IMG/VR virus record: IMGVR_UViG_3300031673_000602
Location: 1 to 20,402 of that record
From: a virus
Length of the DNA stretch: 20,402 bases
Reading direction: 5' to 3' (one strand)
Shown here: one piece after another, positions 7,378-13,708 of the stretch
How positions within the stretch are numbered: position 1 is the stretch's first letter
Layout: each line of letters begins with the position of its first letter
Translations under genes and position numbers: made by a program
Notes under the pieces: model-generated
Seen by the model: the letters and a program-made list of their open reading frames with translations, nothing else
What the model was told of the DNA's origin: nothing
Databases searched by the model: none

Positions 7378-7643
7378 TTTTTTACATCACCTTCATATAT
7401 ATTTACTATATTAGCACATGATAAACAAATACTAATATATAAATCAACATCCTGTTTTATTTTAGCAAGCTCTTCAGCTCCTTCAGAATAACAAGCGTCA
7501 AAGATAATTTGCCCCGAACCTATTAAATCCATATCCCCAGACCCTTTTAACAATTTACTGATTGCCAATGATTTTACTTCAAATGTAGGTTCTATTAATT
7601 TATACCTTAGTTCCTTATCGTCTTTTTTAATTATTACTTCCAT
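7371..7643 (-). CDS. Tail assembly chaperone, short form (90 aa)
   Basis: The product, a small acidic helical protein (MEVIIKKDDKELRYKLIEPTFEVKSLAISKLL..., 'SGQIIFDACYSEG', 'DVDLYISICLSCANIVNIYEGD'), sits between tail tube and tape measure, where contractile and siphoviral phages encode the tape-measure chaperone. The 'DKELRYKLIEPTFEVKSLA' start ('the protein moves through a kinase-like K-x-P pattern' common in such chaperones) and the final GDVKKN fit. The stop TAA lies immediately after a run of nine A, a typical slippery sequence; slippage would fuse it to the extension at 7180-7377. Both forms probably keep the tape measure soluble and recruit tube subunits. The sequence family is too diverse for a firm match. 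Confidence 0.78.
   Translation of the reverse strand: MEVIIKKDDKELRYKLIEPTFEVKSLAISKLLKGSGDMDLIGSGQIIFDACYSEGAEELAKIKQDVDLYISICLSCANIVNIYEGDVKKN
7375..7383 (-). promoter_or_regulatory. Slippery A9 run, candidate programmed -1 frameshift site
   Basis: On the minus strand the chaperone ends GTA AAA AAA AAT TAA, so nine A in a row stand directly before the stop. The A AAA AAA heptamer is one of the best-known slippery sequences for -1 frameshifting; re-reading one A gives AAA AAA AAA TTA and enters the open 64-codon frame. No clear downstream pseudoknot was found by eye. The A-run can also cause transcript slippage. Confidence 0.65.
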
Positions 7644-7644
7644 T

Positions 7645-8073
7645 TTAATATATGTTAGTTATTCCGCTTGCTATGCATGTATACTGTACTTTTGCATCAG
7701 TAGTGTCTTCATCAGAAGAATAGCTAGTACTCATTACCAAAACATTTTTTATAATATCATATCTAGGCGCTTCTAGATTTATCGTAGTTAAAGGGATATC
7801 GAAAGGTGATAAATCTAACACATCTCTATTTGGACTTGCCGCATTTAATGCAGCATCTTCTTTTTTGCTGATAGTAAAAGTAACATCAACTGGATTATTT
7901 TTTCCTATTCCATAACCAACAGGATCACCTTGAGTTCCAAAAGAGAACCCTTTTTCTTTTGATTTATCAATTGTTAAATCAGATAAAGAAACTATAGGTA
8001 CTCCACCAATAGAAAAGATGATATCTTGATGCGCTATATTTCTGCCGTTTATAAGTGCTATTCCTTTTGCCAT
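7645..8073 (-). CDS. Tail tube protein (142 aa)
   Basis: A compact beta-rich protein directly downstream of the sheath gene (one-base gap), in the conserved sheath-tube order of contractile tails. Features are 'INGRNIAHQDIIFSIGGVPIVSLSDLTIDKSKEKGFSFGTQGDPVGYGIGKNNPVDVTFTI', which is the tube-family layout of an opening strand, a loop and long paired strands, and a C-terminal strand pair 'IIKNVLVMSTSYSS' / 'AKVQYTCIASG'. It has no signal peptide or membrane segment. Tube subunits stack as hexameric rings around the tape measure and form the channel for DNA. The call rests on gene order plus fold pattern. Confidence 0.85.
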   Translation of the reverse strand: MAKGIALINGRNIAHQDIIFSIGGVPIVSLSDLTIDKSKEKGFSFGTQGDPVGYGIGKNNPVDVTFTISKKEDAALNAASPNRDVLDLSPFDIPLTTINLEAPRYDIIKNVLVMSTSYSSDEDTTDAKVQYTCIASGITNIY

Positions 8074-8074
8074 T

Positions 8075-9694
8075 TTATGTCAATTTAACCACATAACTAT
8101 TATTAACTACTATATTATTGGCTTTGCCTTTAGGGATTATATCTACAGTTATTTGAAGCTCTGAAGTGCTTAAAATGTTCTGTGTTTGATCAATTGTTAC
8201 CTGTTTGGCGGCTATTTCACGATCAATCTTCATGACATCTAGTACACCGTCAATAATAGAATGGTACTCATTTATTGATTCCTGAGCAAGTGTACCATCA
8301 TCATTAATATCTATATCGTCAGCTAATTTTGGAACTAACGCAATATAAATATTTCTTTCTGCTTTATCCATTGTGCGATTATTCTCAGATGTTGCGTAAT
8401 CGTTTGAACTTGCAATAGCAGTATAACTACCATTGAAATAAACCCCCGTAGACCCGCTAAATTCTCTTAGATAAGTATAATGGTAATCATGTAATTGATT
8501 ACGTAAAGCCTTAGACACATCTTTATAAATGTCACCTGTAGCAAATCCAGCGATACTAAGTATGTTACCAAGCCTTAACGGGAACCTTTCTGGGTTAGCC
8601 GTGCTTTCATTTACTTTCGCTTTCGCCAAAGCACCCATTGAAGCACCTAGTGTAGAAATGGAATTACCAGCTATATCCGATAAATTCAAACTAACCTCAC
8701 TAAAATATTCACTATCATAAGGCGATTGCCCGACACTTGATTTGTTTGCTATAAATGTTTTATTCAGCCATTTAGCTTTATCCCCCGGAACATATGACTT
8801 ACTAGCAGAATAAGCTTGTTGTAAAAAGTTACCGTCCTCACCTGCTATAACTTGAACTTTAGAAGACGTTAAAGCTGCCAAATTGGGAAGTGTTGAAAGT
8901 GTCAAAGAAGACATGTCGGCATGAATAAGTCCAAACATGTTCTCTTTTTCAGTTCTAGCAGTTACCAACTGAGACTGAGTGCTGGATAGCATTGAAGTAG
9001 CAAAAGTTTCATCTGGTAAATAGATAGATAATTGTCTGATCTCTCCACCTGCCGTAGCCCTCATTAAAGCTATTTCTGCACCATCATAAGTAGTCTCTGC
9101 ATAAATACCTACCCATAATTTCCCGTCAGGTTTTAGCCTGAAAAATTCGGAAATATGATAATGGAACTGTGCAAATACTGACCCTACACCTGCTGAAGCT
9201 TGGGTGACAGTTGCCGCCCCCGTGCCTGTACTAGTAAATGCTATTGTTGCACTATTTGGAACTGCTCCCATTTTTGCTGGTGGTGTAAGTTCTACGGTTG
9301 CAACATTAAGTGTTGCAACCCATCCATGGTATAAAGTTAAGGCATTTATAGCATCTACAAGCCCACTAGCTACATCCGCAGCTGCATCTGATAAAATTAC
9401 AGTATACAAACCTAATAATACACCATCTACAGTAATAGCATTAACATCAGCGGCTGCACCTGGTACAGTTATTAAAACCTGCCCACCTGTTGCTACTACT
9501 TCATCGGAATGGGTGTCTACTATCCCTAAATCTTCGGCCTCTTGTACGCTAAATATAGGTTTCACCCTATCAGTAGCAGTAAACCCACTAGGCAAAGTAT
9601 CCGAATAAAGCAATAAACCGGAAACATGATCTAACGAAGTATCTCTCCTTCCAAGTCCATTAGTCCTTATAAATTGTACGTTATTCTCAGGCAT
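8075..9694 (-). CDS. Contractile tail sheath protein, DUF2586-like (539 aa)
   Basis: The sheath encloses the tube and contracts at infection. The start (MPENNVQFIRTNGLGRRDTSLDHVSGLLLY) and the body ('KLWVGIYAETTYDGAEIALMRATAGGEIRQLSIYLPD', 'RNQLHDYHYTYLREFSGSTGVYFNGSYTA', 'NNRTMDKAERNIYIALVPKL') fit Bacteroidetes contractile sheaths. The C-terminal strand 'LQITVDIIPKGKANNIVVNNSYVVKL' is the extended arm that links neighbouring subunits. Residues ~66-170 hold an inserted beta domain ('NAITVDGVLLGLYTVILSDAAADVASGLVDAINAL', 'NSATIAFTSTGTGAATVTQASAG') of the type that decorates the outside of some sheaths. That stretch is visibly richer in G and C than its surroundings. The start overlaps the preceding gene by 8 bases. 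Confidence 0.9.
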   Translation of the reverse strand: MPENNVQFIRTNGLGRRDTSLDHVSGLLLYSDTLPSGFTATDRVKPIFSVQEAEDLGIVDTHSDEVVATGGQVLITVPGAAADVNAITVDGVLLGLYTVILSDAAADVASGLVDAINALTLYHGWVATLNVATVELTPPAKMGAVPNSATIAFTSTGTGAATVTQASAGVGSVFAQFHYHISEFFRLKPDGKLWVGIYAETTYDGAEIALMRATAGGEIRQLSIYLPDETFATSMLSSTQSQLVTARTEKENMFGLIHADMSSLTLSTLPNLAALTSSKVQVIAGEDGNFLQQAYSASKSYVPGDKAKWLNKTFIANKSSVGQSPYDSEYFSEVSLNLSDIAGNSISTLGASMGALAKAKVNESTANPERFPLRLGNILSIAGFATGDIYKDVSKALRNQLHDYHYTYLREFSGSTGVYFNGSYTAIASSNDYATSENNRTMDKAERNIYIALVPKLADDIDINDDGTLAQESINEYHSIIDGVLDVMKIDREIAAKQVTIDQTQNILSTSELQITVDIIPKGKANNIVVNNSYVVKLT

Positions 9695-10025
9695 TTTCTT
9701 TGTCTTTAATTAAAGATTCTATTTTTTCAATACCCATACGCTTATCAACTTTTAAACCTAGGATTTTAGCTTCTTCTATTTTCTTTTCTTTAAAATCCTC
9801 ATCAGCATTAGGTAATTTAGCTATATTATTGCCCTTATTTTCAATATCTTCCCTTACTATGACATAAGGAGGTTTTAGCTTATTAACACTAGCATGCGAA
9901 TTAGCAAAATCAACACTATTATCATAAAACACTTGTGCATCTTCCGTCACAAGCAACCTCATGATTTTGCCGTCTTTAAAATATGGGCGTACTATTTCGA
10001 TTAATTTATCTTTTGAATATATCAT
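9687..10025 (-). CDS. Small protein with C-terminal LEM/HeH-like motif (112 aa)
   Basis: An acidic-basic mixed protein between capsid and sheath genes. The C-terminal ~35 residues ('EEAKILGLKVDKRMGIEKIESLIKDKE') have the helix-extension-helix layout seen in HeH/LEM and SAP-like domains, which occur on several phage head proteins. The N-terminal part ('DKLIEIVRPYFKDGKIMRLLVTEDAQVFYDN') is not recognised. It follows the hairpin terminator behind the major capsid gene, so it would be made at lower level than the capsid protein. A head-tail connector or head completion role fits the position, but the function is unknown. Confidence 0.65.
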   Translation of the reverse strand: MIYSKDKLIEIVRPYFKDGKIMRLLVTEDAQVFYDNSVDFANSHASVNKLKPPYVIVREDIENKGNNIAKLPNADEDFKEKKIEEAKILGLKVDKRMGIEKIESLIKDKENA

Positions 10026-10038
10026 GATAAAAAATATT

Positions 10039-10063
10039 ATAGCCCATAGTTAATATGGGCTAT
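10039..10063 (-). terminator. Hairpin terminator/attenuator behind the major capsid gene
   Basis: A perfect 10-bp stem (ATAGCCCATA, 5-base loop, TATGGGCTAT) lies in the only sizeable gap of the capsid-tail block. On the minus strand it is followed within a few bases by TATTTTTTA, so it reads as a Rho-independent terminator for transcription leaving the capsid gene. No promoter is visible between it and the next gene, so it must leak; a partial terminator would keep capsid mRNA levels above those of the tail genes. The hairpin is symmetrical, but the T-run is on the minus-strand side only. Confidence 0.75.
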
Positions 10064-10074
10064 TATTATTACTA

Positions 10075-11022
10075 CTAGGTGTCTTGTACTATTGTCACAA
10101 TACCGGTGCCATCTGTTCTCATTTGGCTGTTGTTAAACCGTTGAGTTGCTGAATAAAGATTGCCTTGATATGTAGGGCTTCCAATTTCTGAATAAACTTT
10201 TGGAGTTCCTTTCGCTCTTGATACTTCATTTTGGTGCCAGCATATAGCAGCCCAGACATCTGTAGCGGCTGCAACTGCGCCCACTGCCTTAATTGTTGGC
10301 GTGGCAGCATTGGCATAAAGTAAAGTATGGGGTCTTAACATAATGTTAAACCCGTAAACTTTTGCCACTACGCCATCAGATATATCACCATTAGATAAAT
10401 TTTTATTAAAGTCTATATCTAACAATTGCGCTTTGTTAATTTCAACAAAATCCCAATACATATCAGAAGGCATGAGACAATATCTTCCCTCGCGTGGTAG
10501 ATTATCTTTATCTAGTTTTTTTGCCGCATTAGCCATATCAACAAGCATTAACCCTTTTGGGCTTAACGTACCAACTGATCCAGGAGGTGCTATGCTTGCG
10601 CTAGCGGTTCCTGTAGTTAGCACAATGTTGCCTGCGCCTGTGGACAGTAATCCGGCACCACCAAGATTATAAGCTGCTCTAAGTGCTATTCTGTCATTTA
10701 GCTTATCAATATGCTGCTTCATAATAGATGCAGATTTATCATATGATAGTTCTTTTTGTTCTTTTTCTGATACTTTTATTACCCCTAATGAGAATTCAAT
10801 TAGGTCGTAAGTTTGCTTGGTATCTGTACGTGTAGTTACAGCAATAGGGTAACTAGTTCTATTTTCTACTATGTCTGGTAATGTTCCAGAGATAGGTATC
10901 TCTACTGTTATGTCGTTTACAAACGCATCATGTGATAGAGATTTTAAAACAAACTCGGAGCCTGCAAATAGTTTCTCCTTAATTATTTTAGTAAATGCTA
11001 TTGTTCTTACATCTGTTGCCAT
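10075..11022 (-). CDS. Major capsid protein (315 aa)
   Basis: The protein forms the head shell and is placed directly after the protease/scaffold unit. The chosen start, ATG at 11022 (MATDVRTIAFTKIIKEKLFAGSEFV...), lies 11 bases after the upstream stop; the longer frame to 11067 would overlap that gene by 34 bases. HK97-like features include a charged start helix, 'NDITVEIPISGTLPDIVENR', 'YDLIEFSLGVIKVSEKEQKELSYDKSASIMKQHIDKLNDRIALRAAYNLGG' (long spine helix), 'YCLMPSDMYWDFVEINKAQLLDIDFNKNLSNGDI' and 'KVYGFNIMLRPHTLLY'. The end 'DVWAAICWHQNEVSRAKGTPKVYSEIGSPTYQGNLYSATQRF' is the usual P-domain/axial region. It resembles capsid proteins of Bacteroidetes phages. A strong hairpin terminator follows it. 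Confidence 0.88.
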   Translation of the reverse strand: MATDVRTIAFTKIIKEKLFAGSEFVLKSLSHDAFVNDITVEIPISGTLPDIVENRTSYPIAVTTRTDTKQTYDLIEFSLGVIKVSEKEQKELSYDKSASIMKQHIDKLNDRIALRAAYNLGGAGLLSTGAGNIVLTTGTASASIAPPGSVGTLSPKGLMLVDMANAAKKLDKDNLPREGRYCLMPSDMYWDFVEINKAQLLDIDFNKNLSNGDISDGVVAKVYGFNIMLRPHTLLYANAATPTIKAVGAVAAATDVWAAICWHQNEVSRAKGTPKVYSEIGSPTYQGNLYSATQRFNNSQMRTDGTGIVTIVQDT

Positions 11023-11033
11023 TATTGTATTTT

Positions 11034-11426
11034 TTAATTTATTTGTACTGTTGATAATTTTACCCACGCAGTTCCGTTAAATATAAAAGTTACAATGGCT
11101 GTTTTACCGACTGGGATAGCATCGTATAAACCTGTTATATTAGTTCCGTATCTAAGTGTGTCTGCTGAGGCCGTTCCTTCCGTTCCTTCGATTACTAATA
11201 GATCACCTAATTTCCATTCAGAACCAACTGTAGTAACATTGATAACCATGTTAGTATCATTGTTAGGGATATAATAATTCATTCCTCTTATTAAATAAGA
11301 GCTGATATCCACTGTATCATTAACTTGATTAGTGACTGCATTAACATTTCCGAAAGGCCATCTAATTTGAGCCTGTATACTCAATGTGAATGCAAAAAAC
11401 AAAAGTATGAATAGTATCCTTTTCAT
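11034..11426 (-). CDS. Small exported beta-rich protein with signal peptide, between protease and capsid (130 aa)
   Basis: Residues 1-20 form a clear signal peptide (MKRILFILLFFAFTLSIQAQ): Lys/Arg start, a hydrophobic stretch rich in Phe and Leu, and an AQA-like end. The rest is a compact beta protein ('DTVDISSYLIRGMNYYIPNNDT', 'EWKLGDLLVIEGTEGTA', 'DAIPVGKTAIVTFIFNGTAWVKLS'), like a small phage decoration or fibre domain. It begins in a TAATG overlap with the protease gene and sits where lambda-like phages encode a head decoration protein. No lipobox cysteine is present. Either it is a capsid accessory that keeps an acquired signal peptide, or the phage exports it during infection. I do not recognise the family. 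Confidence 0.75.
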   Translation of the reverse strand: MKRILFILLFFAFTLSIQAQIRWPFGNVNAVTNQVNDTVDISSYLIRGMNYYIPNNDTNMVINVTTVGSEWKLGDLLVIEGTEGTASADTLRYGTNITGLYDAIPVGKTAIVTFIFNGTAWVKLSTVQIN

Positions 11427-12643
11427 TATTCCCAGTTTTTTTCTAATGTTGCGTATAGTGTTTCGTTTCTTGATTTAATAGCCTCTAATACTTCTGGCTT
11501 ATTTTTCCAAAGAAAATCGTAATTCATTTCCTCTGCCTTAACTCCATACTTTGCAGCTTCTTCTACTAGATTAGAAGTGACTTGAAGTTGCGCTACAATG
11601 TCAACTCCTTTAACAGTGAAATTAATTGAGGCCATCAATGCATTGAATCCTTCGAGGTCATCAGTAGCCATTTGAATCATTTTTTCTTTTGATTCGGCTT
11701 TTATCTTACCTTCTTTTTCATAAGTTTCTATTGTTTGCTTTGCCATTTCAGCTTTAAGAGATTTTTCTTTTTCTTCAAAAGATTTTAGTTTACTCTCTAA
11801 AGCTGTTATTTTTTCGGTAGATTTTGCTTCAGCTTCTTTACGAGCCTGAGCATCCTTTTCTATTGTTGCCTCCAAAGTTGTAACGCTTTTTAGGGCTTTA
11901 TCTTTTTCGGCATTAATAGAATCAATTTTTGCTGCCTTAGCATCTTCTGAAGCTTCGGCAGTTAATCCTAATTTTGCTGCAACTAGTGTCATGTTGTCTT
12001 TTTTTAAATTATTATTTATTTCTTTATAAAATGCTGCTATTGTTAATATTTTGTCCTGTACTGTTGCCTCGGTATCAAATTGAGGCATTTTTTCGTATTT
12101 GATTACATTTTCTTTGTTGATAAATCCAGCTTCTATACATTCTTTAACAGAAAAAAACGAATCTTTAGAAAGCATAGTCTTAATGTCCTGCTTGCTTAAT
12201 CCTGTTGCTTTTTCTGTTATTTCAGATAGCATACTATTGATAACTGATAGATAAACTTTATCATCTTCATTATCAGGTACTACTATATTTCCATCCTCAT
12301 CAATAAACCTTGCAGCATGTAACATCGCTTTAGCGAAATAACTAGCGTGACGGTTTTCTTTGCGTGCAGCGAGCCATATAAAAGCTCCCATGCTCATTGC
12401 AAATCCTTGATTATATGTATGTACTGGTATTTTGCTATTTTGAATTGCTGAAATTATTCTAATGCCGTTTATTACATCACCACCCTCGGAGTTAATATAT
12501 AAATTTATTTTTTCTGCTAACTTGTTTTGGTTTATCAGCATTATGTCGCTTTCAATATACGTCCCATTAACTTCCGTACCAATAATTCCACCTATGTAAA
12601 AGTTAATTTCTTTGCCTTCTTTTTTAGCGTATACTAATTTCAT
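11426..12643 (-). CDS. ClpP-like prohead protease fused to scaffold domain (405 aa)
   Basis: The N-terminal ~180 residues are an S14/S49-type ClpP-like protease. It shows 'NSEGGDV' (51-57), the nucleophile in 'GFAMSMGA' (Ser84), 'AMLHAARF' (His109) and 'SKDSFFSVKECIEAGFI' (Asp161), so the triad Ser-His-Asp is complete. Residues ~218-405 are a Lys/Glu/Ala-rich coiled coil ('EKDKALKSVTTLEATIEKDAQARKEAEAK', 'LESKLKSFEEKEKSLKAEMAKQ') of scaffold type, ending 'NETLYATLEKNWE'. The protease matures the head and cleaves the scaffold. An internal ATG at 11992, after an A-rich stretch, begins 'MTLVAAKLGLTAEASED', which looks like the start of a separate scaffold protein (a nested gene, as in lambda C/Nu3). 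It is the first gene after the divergent cassette. Confidence 0.9.
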   Translation of the reverse strand: MKLVYAKKEGKEINFYIGGIIGTEVNGTYIESDIMLINQNKLAEKINLYINSEGGDVINGIRIISAIQNSKIPVHTYNQGFAMSMGAFIWLAARKENRHASYFAKAMLHAARFIDEDGNIVVPDNEDDKVYLSVINSMLSEITEKATGLSKQDIKTMLSKDSFFSVKECIEAGFINKENVIKYEKMPQFDTEATVQDKILTIAAFYKEINNNLKKDNMTLVAAKLGLTAEASEDAKAAKIDSINAEKDKALKSVTTLEATIEKDAQARKEAEAKSTEKITALESKLKSFEEKEKSLKAEMAKQTIETYEKEGKIKAESKEKMIQMATDDLEGFNALMASINFTVKGVDIVAQLQVTSNLVEEAAKYGVKAEEMNYDFLWKNKPEVLEAIKSRNETLYATLEKNWE

Positions 12644-12691
12644 GTTTTAAAATTACGCTTAATAAAAAGAGTTGGTTTTAATGTATTTCCA

Positions 12692-12732
12692 TTTCTTGTT
12701 GTTTCTTGTCATTTTTTACATTATTTTTACAT
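12692..12732. promoter_or_regulatory. Divergent intergenic region: phased direct repeats and a plus-strand promoter
   Basis: The 108 bases between the protease gene (starting at 12643, minus) and the small cassette (starting at 12752, plus) hold two pairs of direct repeats: TTTCTTGT at 12692 and 12702 (10 bases apart), and TTTTTACAT at 12713 and 12724 (11 bases apart). Spacing of about one helical turn fits sites for a regulator binding one face of the DNA. For plus-strand transcription, TTG (12699-12701), 20 bases, TATTTTTA (12722-12729) fits the Bacteroidetes -33/-7 pattern, except for A in place of the last G of TANNTTTG; the ATG follows 22 bases later. The minus-strand reading of 12721-12740 (TATATGTAAAAATAA) is a weak relative of the late promoters. 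All by eye. Confidence 0.45.
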
Positions 12733-12751
12733 ATAATAAATACTATTACAT

Positions 12752-12913
12752 ATGACAACTAAAGAATTATTTAATATGAACCAAGGAGAAATGTTAGAGG
12801 CTTATCATACTAATCTGAAAAGACAAAACGATATATTGAAAAGTAAGAATCTTTTTTTAAAAATAATAATTATTATTTTAGCATTAATTATATTATTTAT
12901 ATTATTTATATGA
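12752..12913 (+). CDS. Tiny tail-anchored membrane protein (53 aa)
   Basis: A short frame starts at 12752 (MTTKELFNMNQGEMLEAYHT...) and ends with TGA overlapping the next ATG (ATGA, 12910-12913), so the two are coupled. The first ~33 residues are polar and helical ('NLKRQNDILKSKN'); the last ~18 are a purely hydrophobic segment of Ile, Leu and Phe ('IIIIILALIILFILFI') with almost no residue behind it. That is a C-terminal tail anchor leaving the rest on the cytoplasmic side. It may be a membrane-associated moron product such as an exclusion protein, or a small lysis component. No family is recognised. Its placement ahead of a helix-turn-helix gene, with a promoter-like site upstream, supports it being real. 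Confidence 0.62.
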   Translation: MTTKELFNMNQGEMLEAYHTNLKRQNDILKSKNLFLKIIIIILALIILFILFI

Positions 12914-13104
12914 GTTCAATACATTTAAGTAAAAAAGAGCTACAAAATTACTTTGATTGTTCACGTCCTACAGCAAGGAGCAAAGAAAAAGCATATAAAG
13001 AAATAGCCGGGAAGAATGAAAAATTAGAACTTACTATTTATGATCTGTGCAAGTTGGATGATGTACCGATTGAGGTTGTAAAACAAAGATGCGGGAAAAT
13101 ATGA
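12910..13104 (+). CDS. Small helix-turn-helix DNA-binding protein (64 aa)
   Basis: Residues 7-30 ('SKKELQNYFDCSRPTARSKEKAYKEI') form a helix-turn-helix with the shape seen in excisionase/MerR-like and other Bacteroidetes phage regulators: a short first helix, 'DCS' turn, and a basic second helix. A C-terminal helix follows ('LTIYDLCKLDDVPIEVVKQRCG'). At 64 residues it is nearly only the DNA-binding domain. It probably binds the repeats in the adjacent intergenic region, but this is inference from proximity. It is coupled to both neighbours by ATGA overlaps. The target, and whether it activates or represses, are unknown. Confidence 0.72.
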   Translation: MSSIHLSKKELQNYFDCSRPTARSKEKAYKEIAGKNEKLELTIYDLCKLDDVPIEVVKQRCGKI

Positions 13105-13385
13105 AAGAAATAACTTTAAAAGGAATATTAAATTCTGTACATATATCTAAATATAATACAATTGCTTATTATTTAAGAGACTATAATGTTGTAGCTTGTC
13201 TTTTAACGAGTGGAAGATACCTAACAAAAGAACAATTCGAGAAAGAAGCTGAAGGAGTCTATTTAGGGGCTGAATTTATTAATGATAGATTAGAGCTGTA
13301 TGACGAACTTAAAAAGTATTTCGATTTTATGCACTCATCAAAAAACACAGAATTTATAAACGGCATAACCATAAATAAACGATAA
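13101..13385 (+). CDS. Unknown cassette protein (94 aa)
   Basis: Start chosen at ATG 13101 (MKEITLKGILNSVHISKYNT...), which overlaps the preceding stop by ATGA, like the preceding pair; an ATG at 13089 in the same frame would give four extra residues (MREN). The protein is mixed helix/strand, with 'YNTIAYYLRDYNVVACLLTSGRYLTKEQFEKEAEGVYLGAEFINDRLELYDELKKYFDFMHSS'. It has no signal peptide, membrane segment or catalytic motif that I can name. It lies within the opposite-strand cassette and presumably serves its function together with the helix-turn-helix protein. Function unknown. Confidence 0.68.
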   Translation: MKEITLKGILNSVHISKYNTIAYYLRDYNVVACLLTSGRYLTKEQFEKEAEGVYLGAEFINDRLELYDELKKYFDFMHSSKNTEFINGITINKR

Positions 13386-13388
13386 ACT

Positions 13389-13688
13389 ATGGAAAATACA
13401 GTAACTTTAAAAATAGAAGATTACGAAGCTTTGAAAAATGAAAGACGTGATTTAGAATCATCAATAGAAGTATTGTCAGATGAAAGGATTACAACATCAA
13501 TACAATACCCTTGGAAGGGCAGCTATTCAATTGTATATGAAGGCGATGATAAAGCCATTCAACTCGTAATTAAACAGCATGATGAAATAGAACTAAAGTA
13601 TGCAAAATTATTACAGATATTCAATATTCTGTCAAAATCCCTTTTATTCAAACTATTATTCAAGAAATATATTAATGAAGCTAAATAA
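13389..13688 (+). CDS. Unknown coiled-coil cassette protein (99 aa)
   Basis: A protein with an N-terminal strand and coiled segment ('VTLKIEDYEALKNERRDLESSIEVLSDER'), a central beta-like stretch ('YPWKGSYSIVYEGDD') and a helical end ('KHDEIELKYAKLLQIFNILSKSLLFKLLFKKY', basic and amphipathic; this last part could touch membrane). It starts three bases after the previous gene and ends 20 bases before the convergent tail terminator gene. Small proteins beginning with 'TLKIEDYE-x-L' are common accessory products of Bacteroidetes phages. I do not recognise a function. It is the last gene of the opposite-strand cassette. Confidence 0.66.
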   Translation: MENTVTLKIEDYEALKNERRDLESSIEVLSDERITTSIQYPWKGSYSIVYEGDDKAIQLVIKQHDEIELKYAKLLQIFNILSKSLLFKLLFKKYINEAK

Positions 13689-13708
13689 TGGTTAAGAAGA
13701 CTATTTTT

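Noticed and set aside
9204-9608. Plus-strand frame of 134 codons opposite the sheath gene
   Set aside because: It falls in the GC-richer insert of the sheath, where fewer stops occur by composition alone; the product is low-complexity Ala/Thr/Val/Pro.
11023-11067. Longer start for the major capsid gene at 11067
   Set aside because: It overlaps the upstream gene by 34 bases; the ATG at 11022 begins the family-like start and follows an A-rich stretch 11 bases after the upstream stop.
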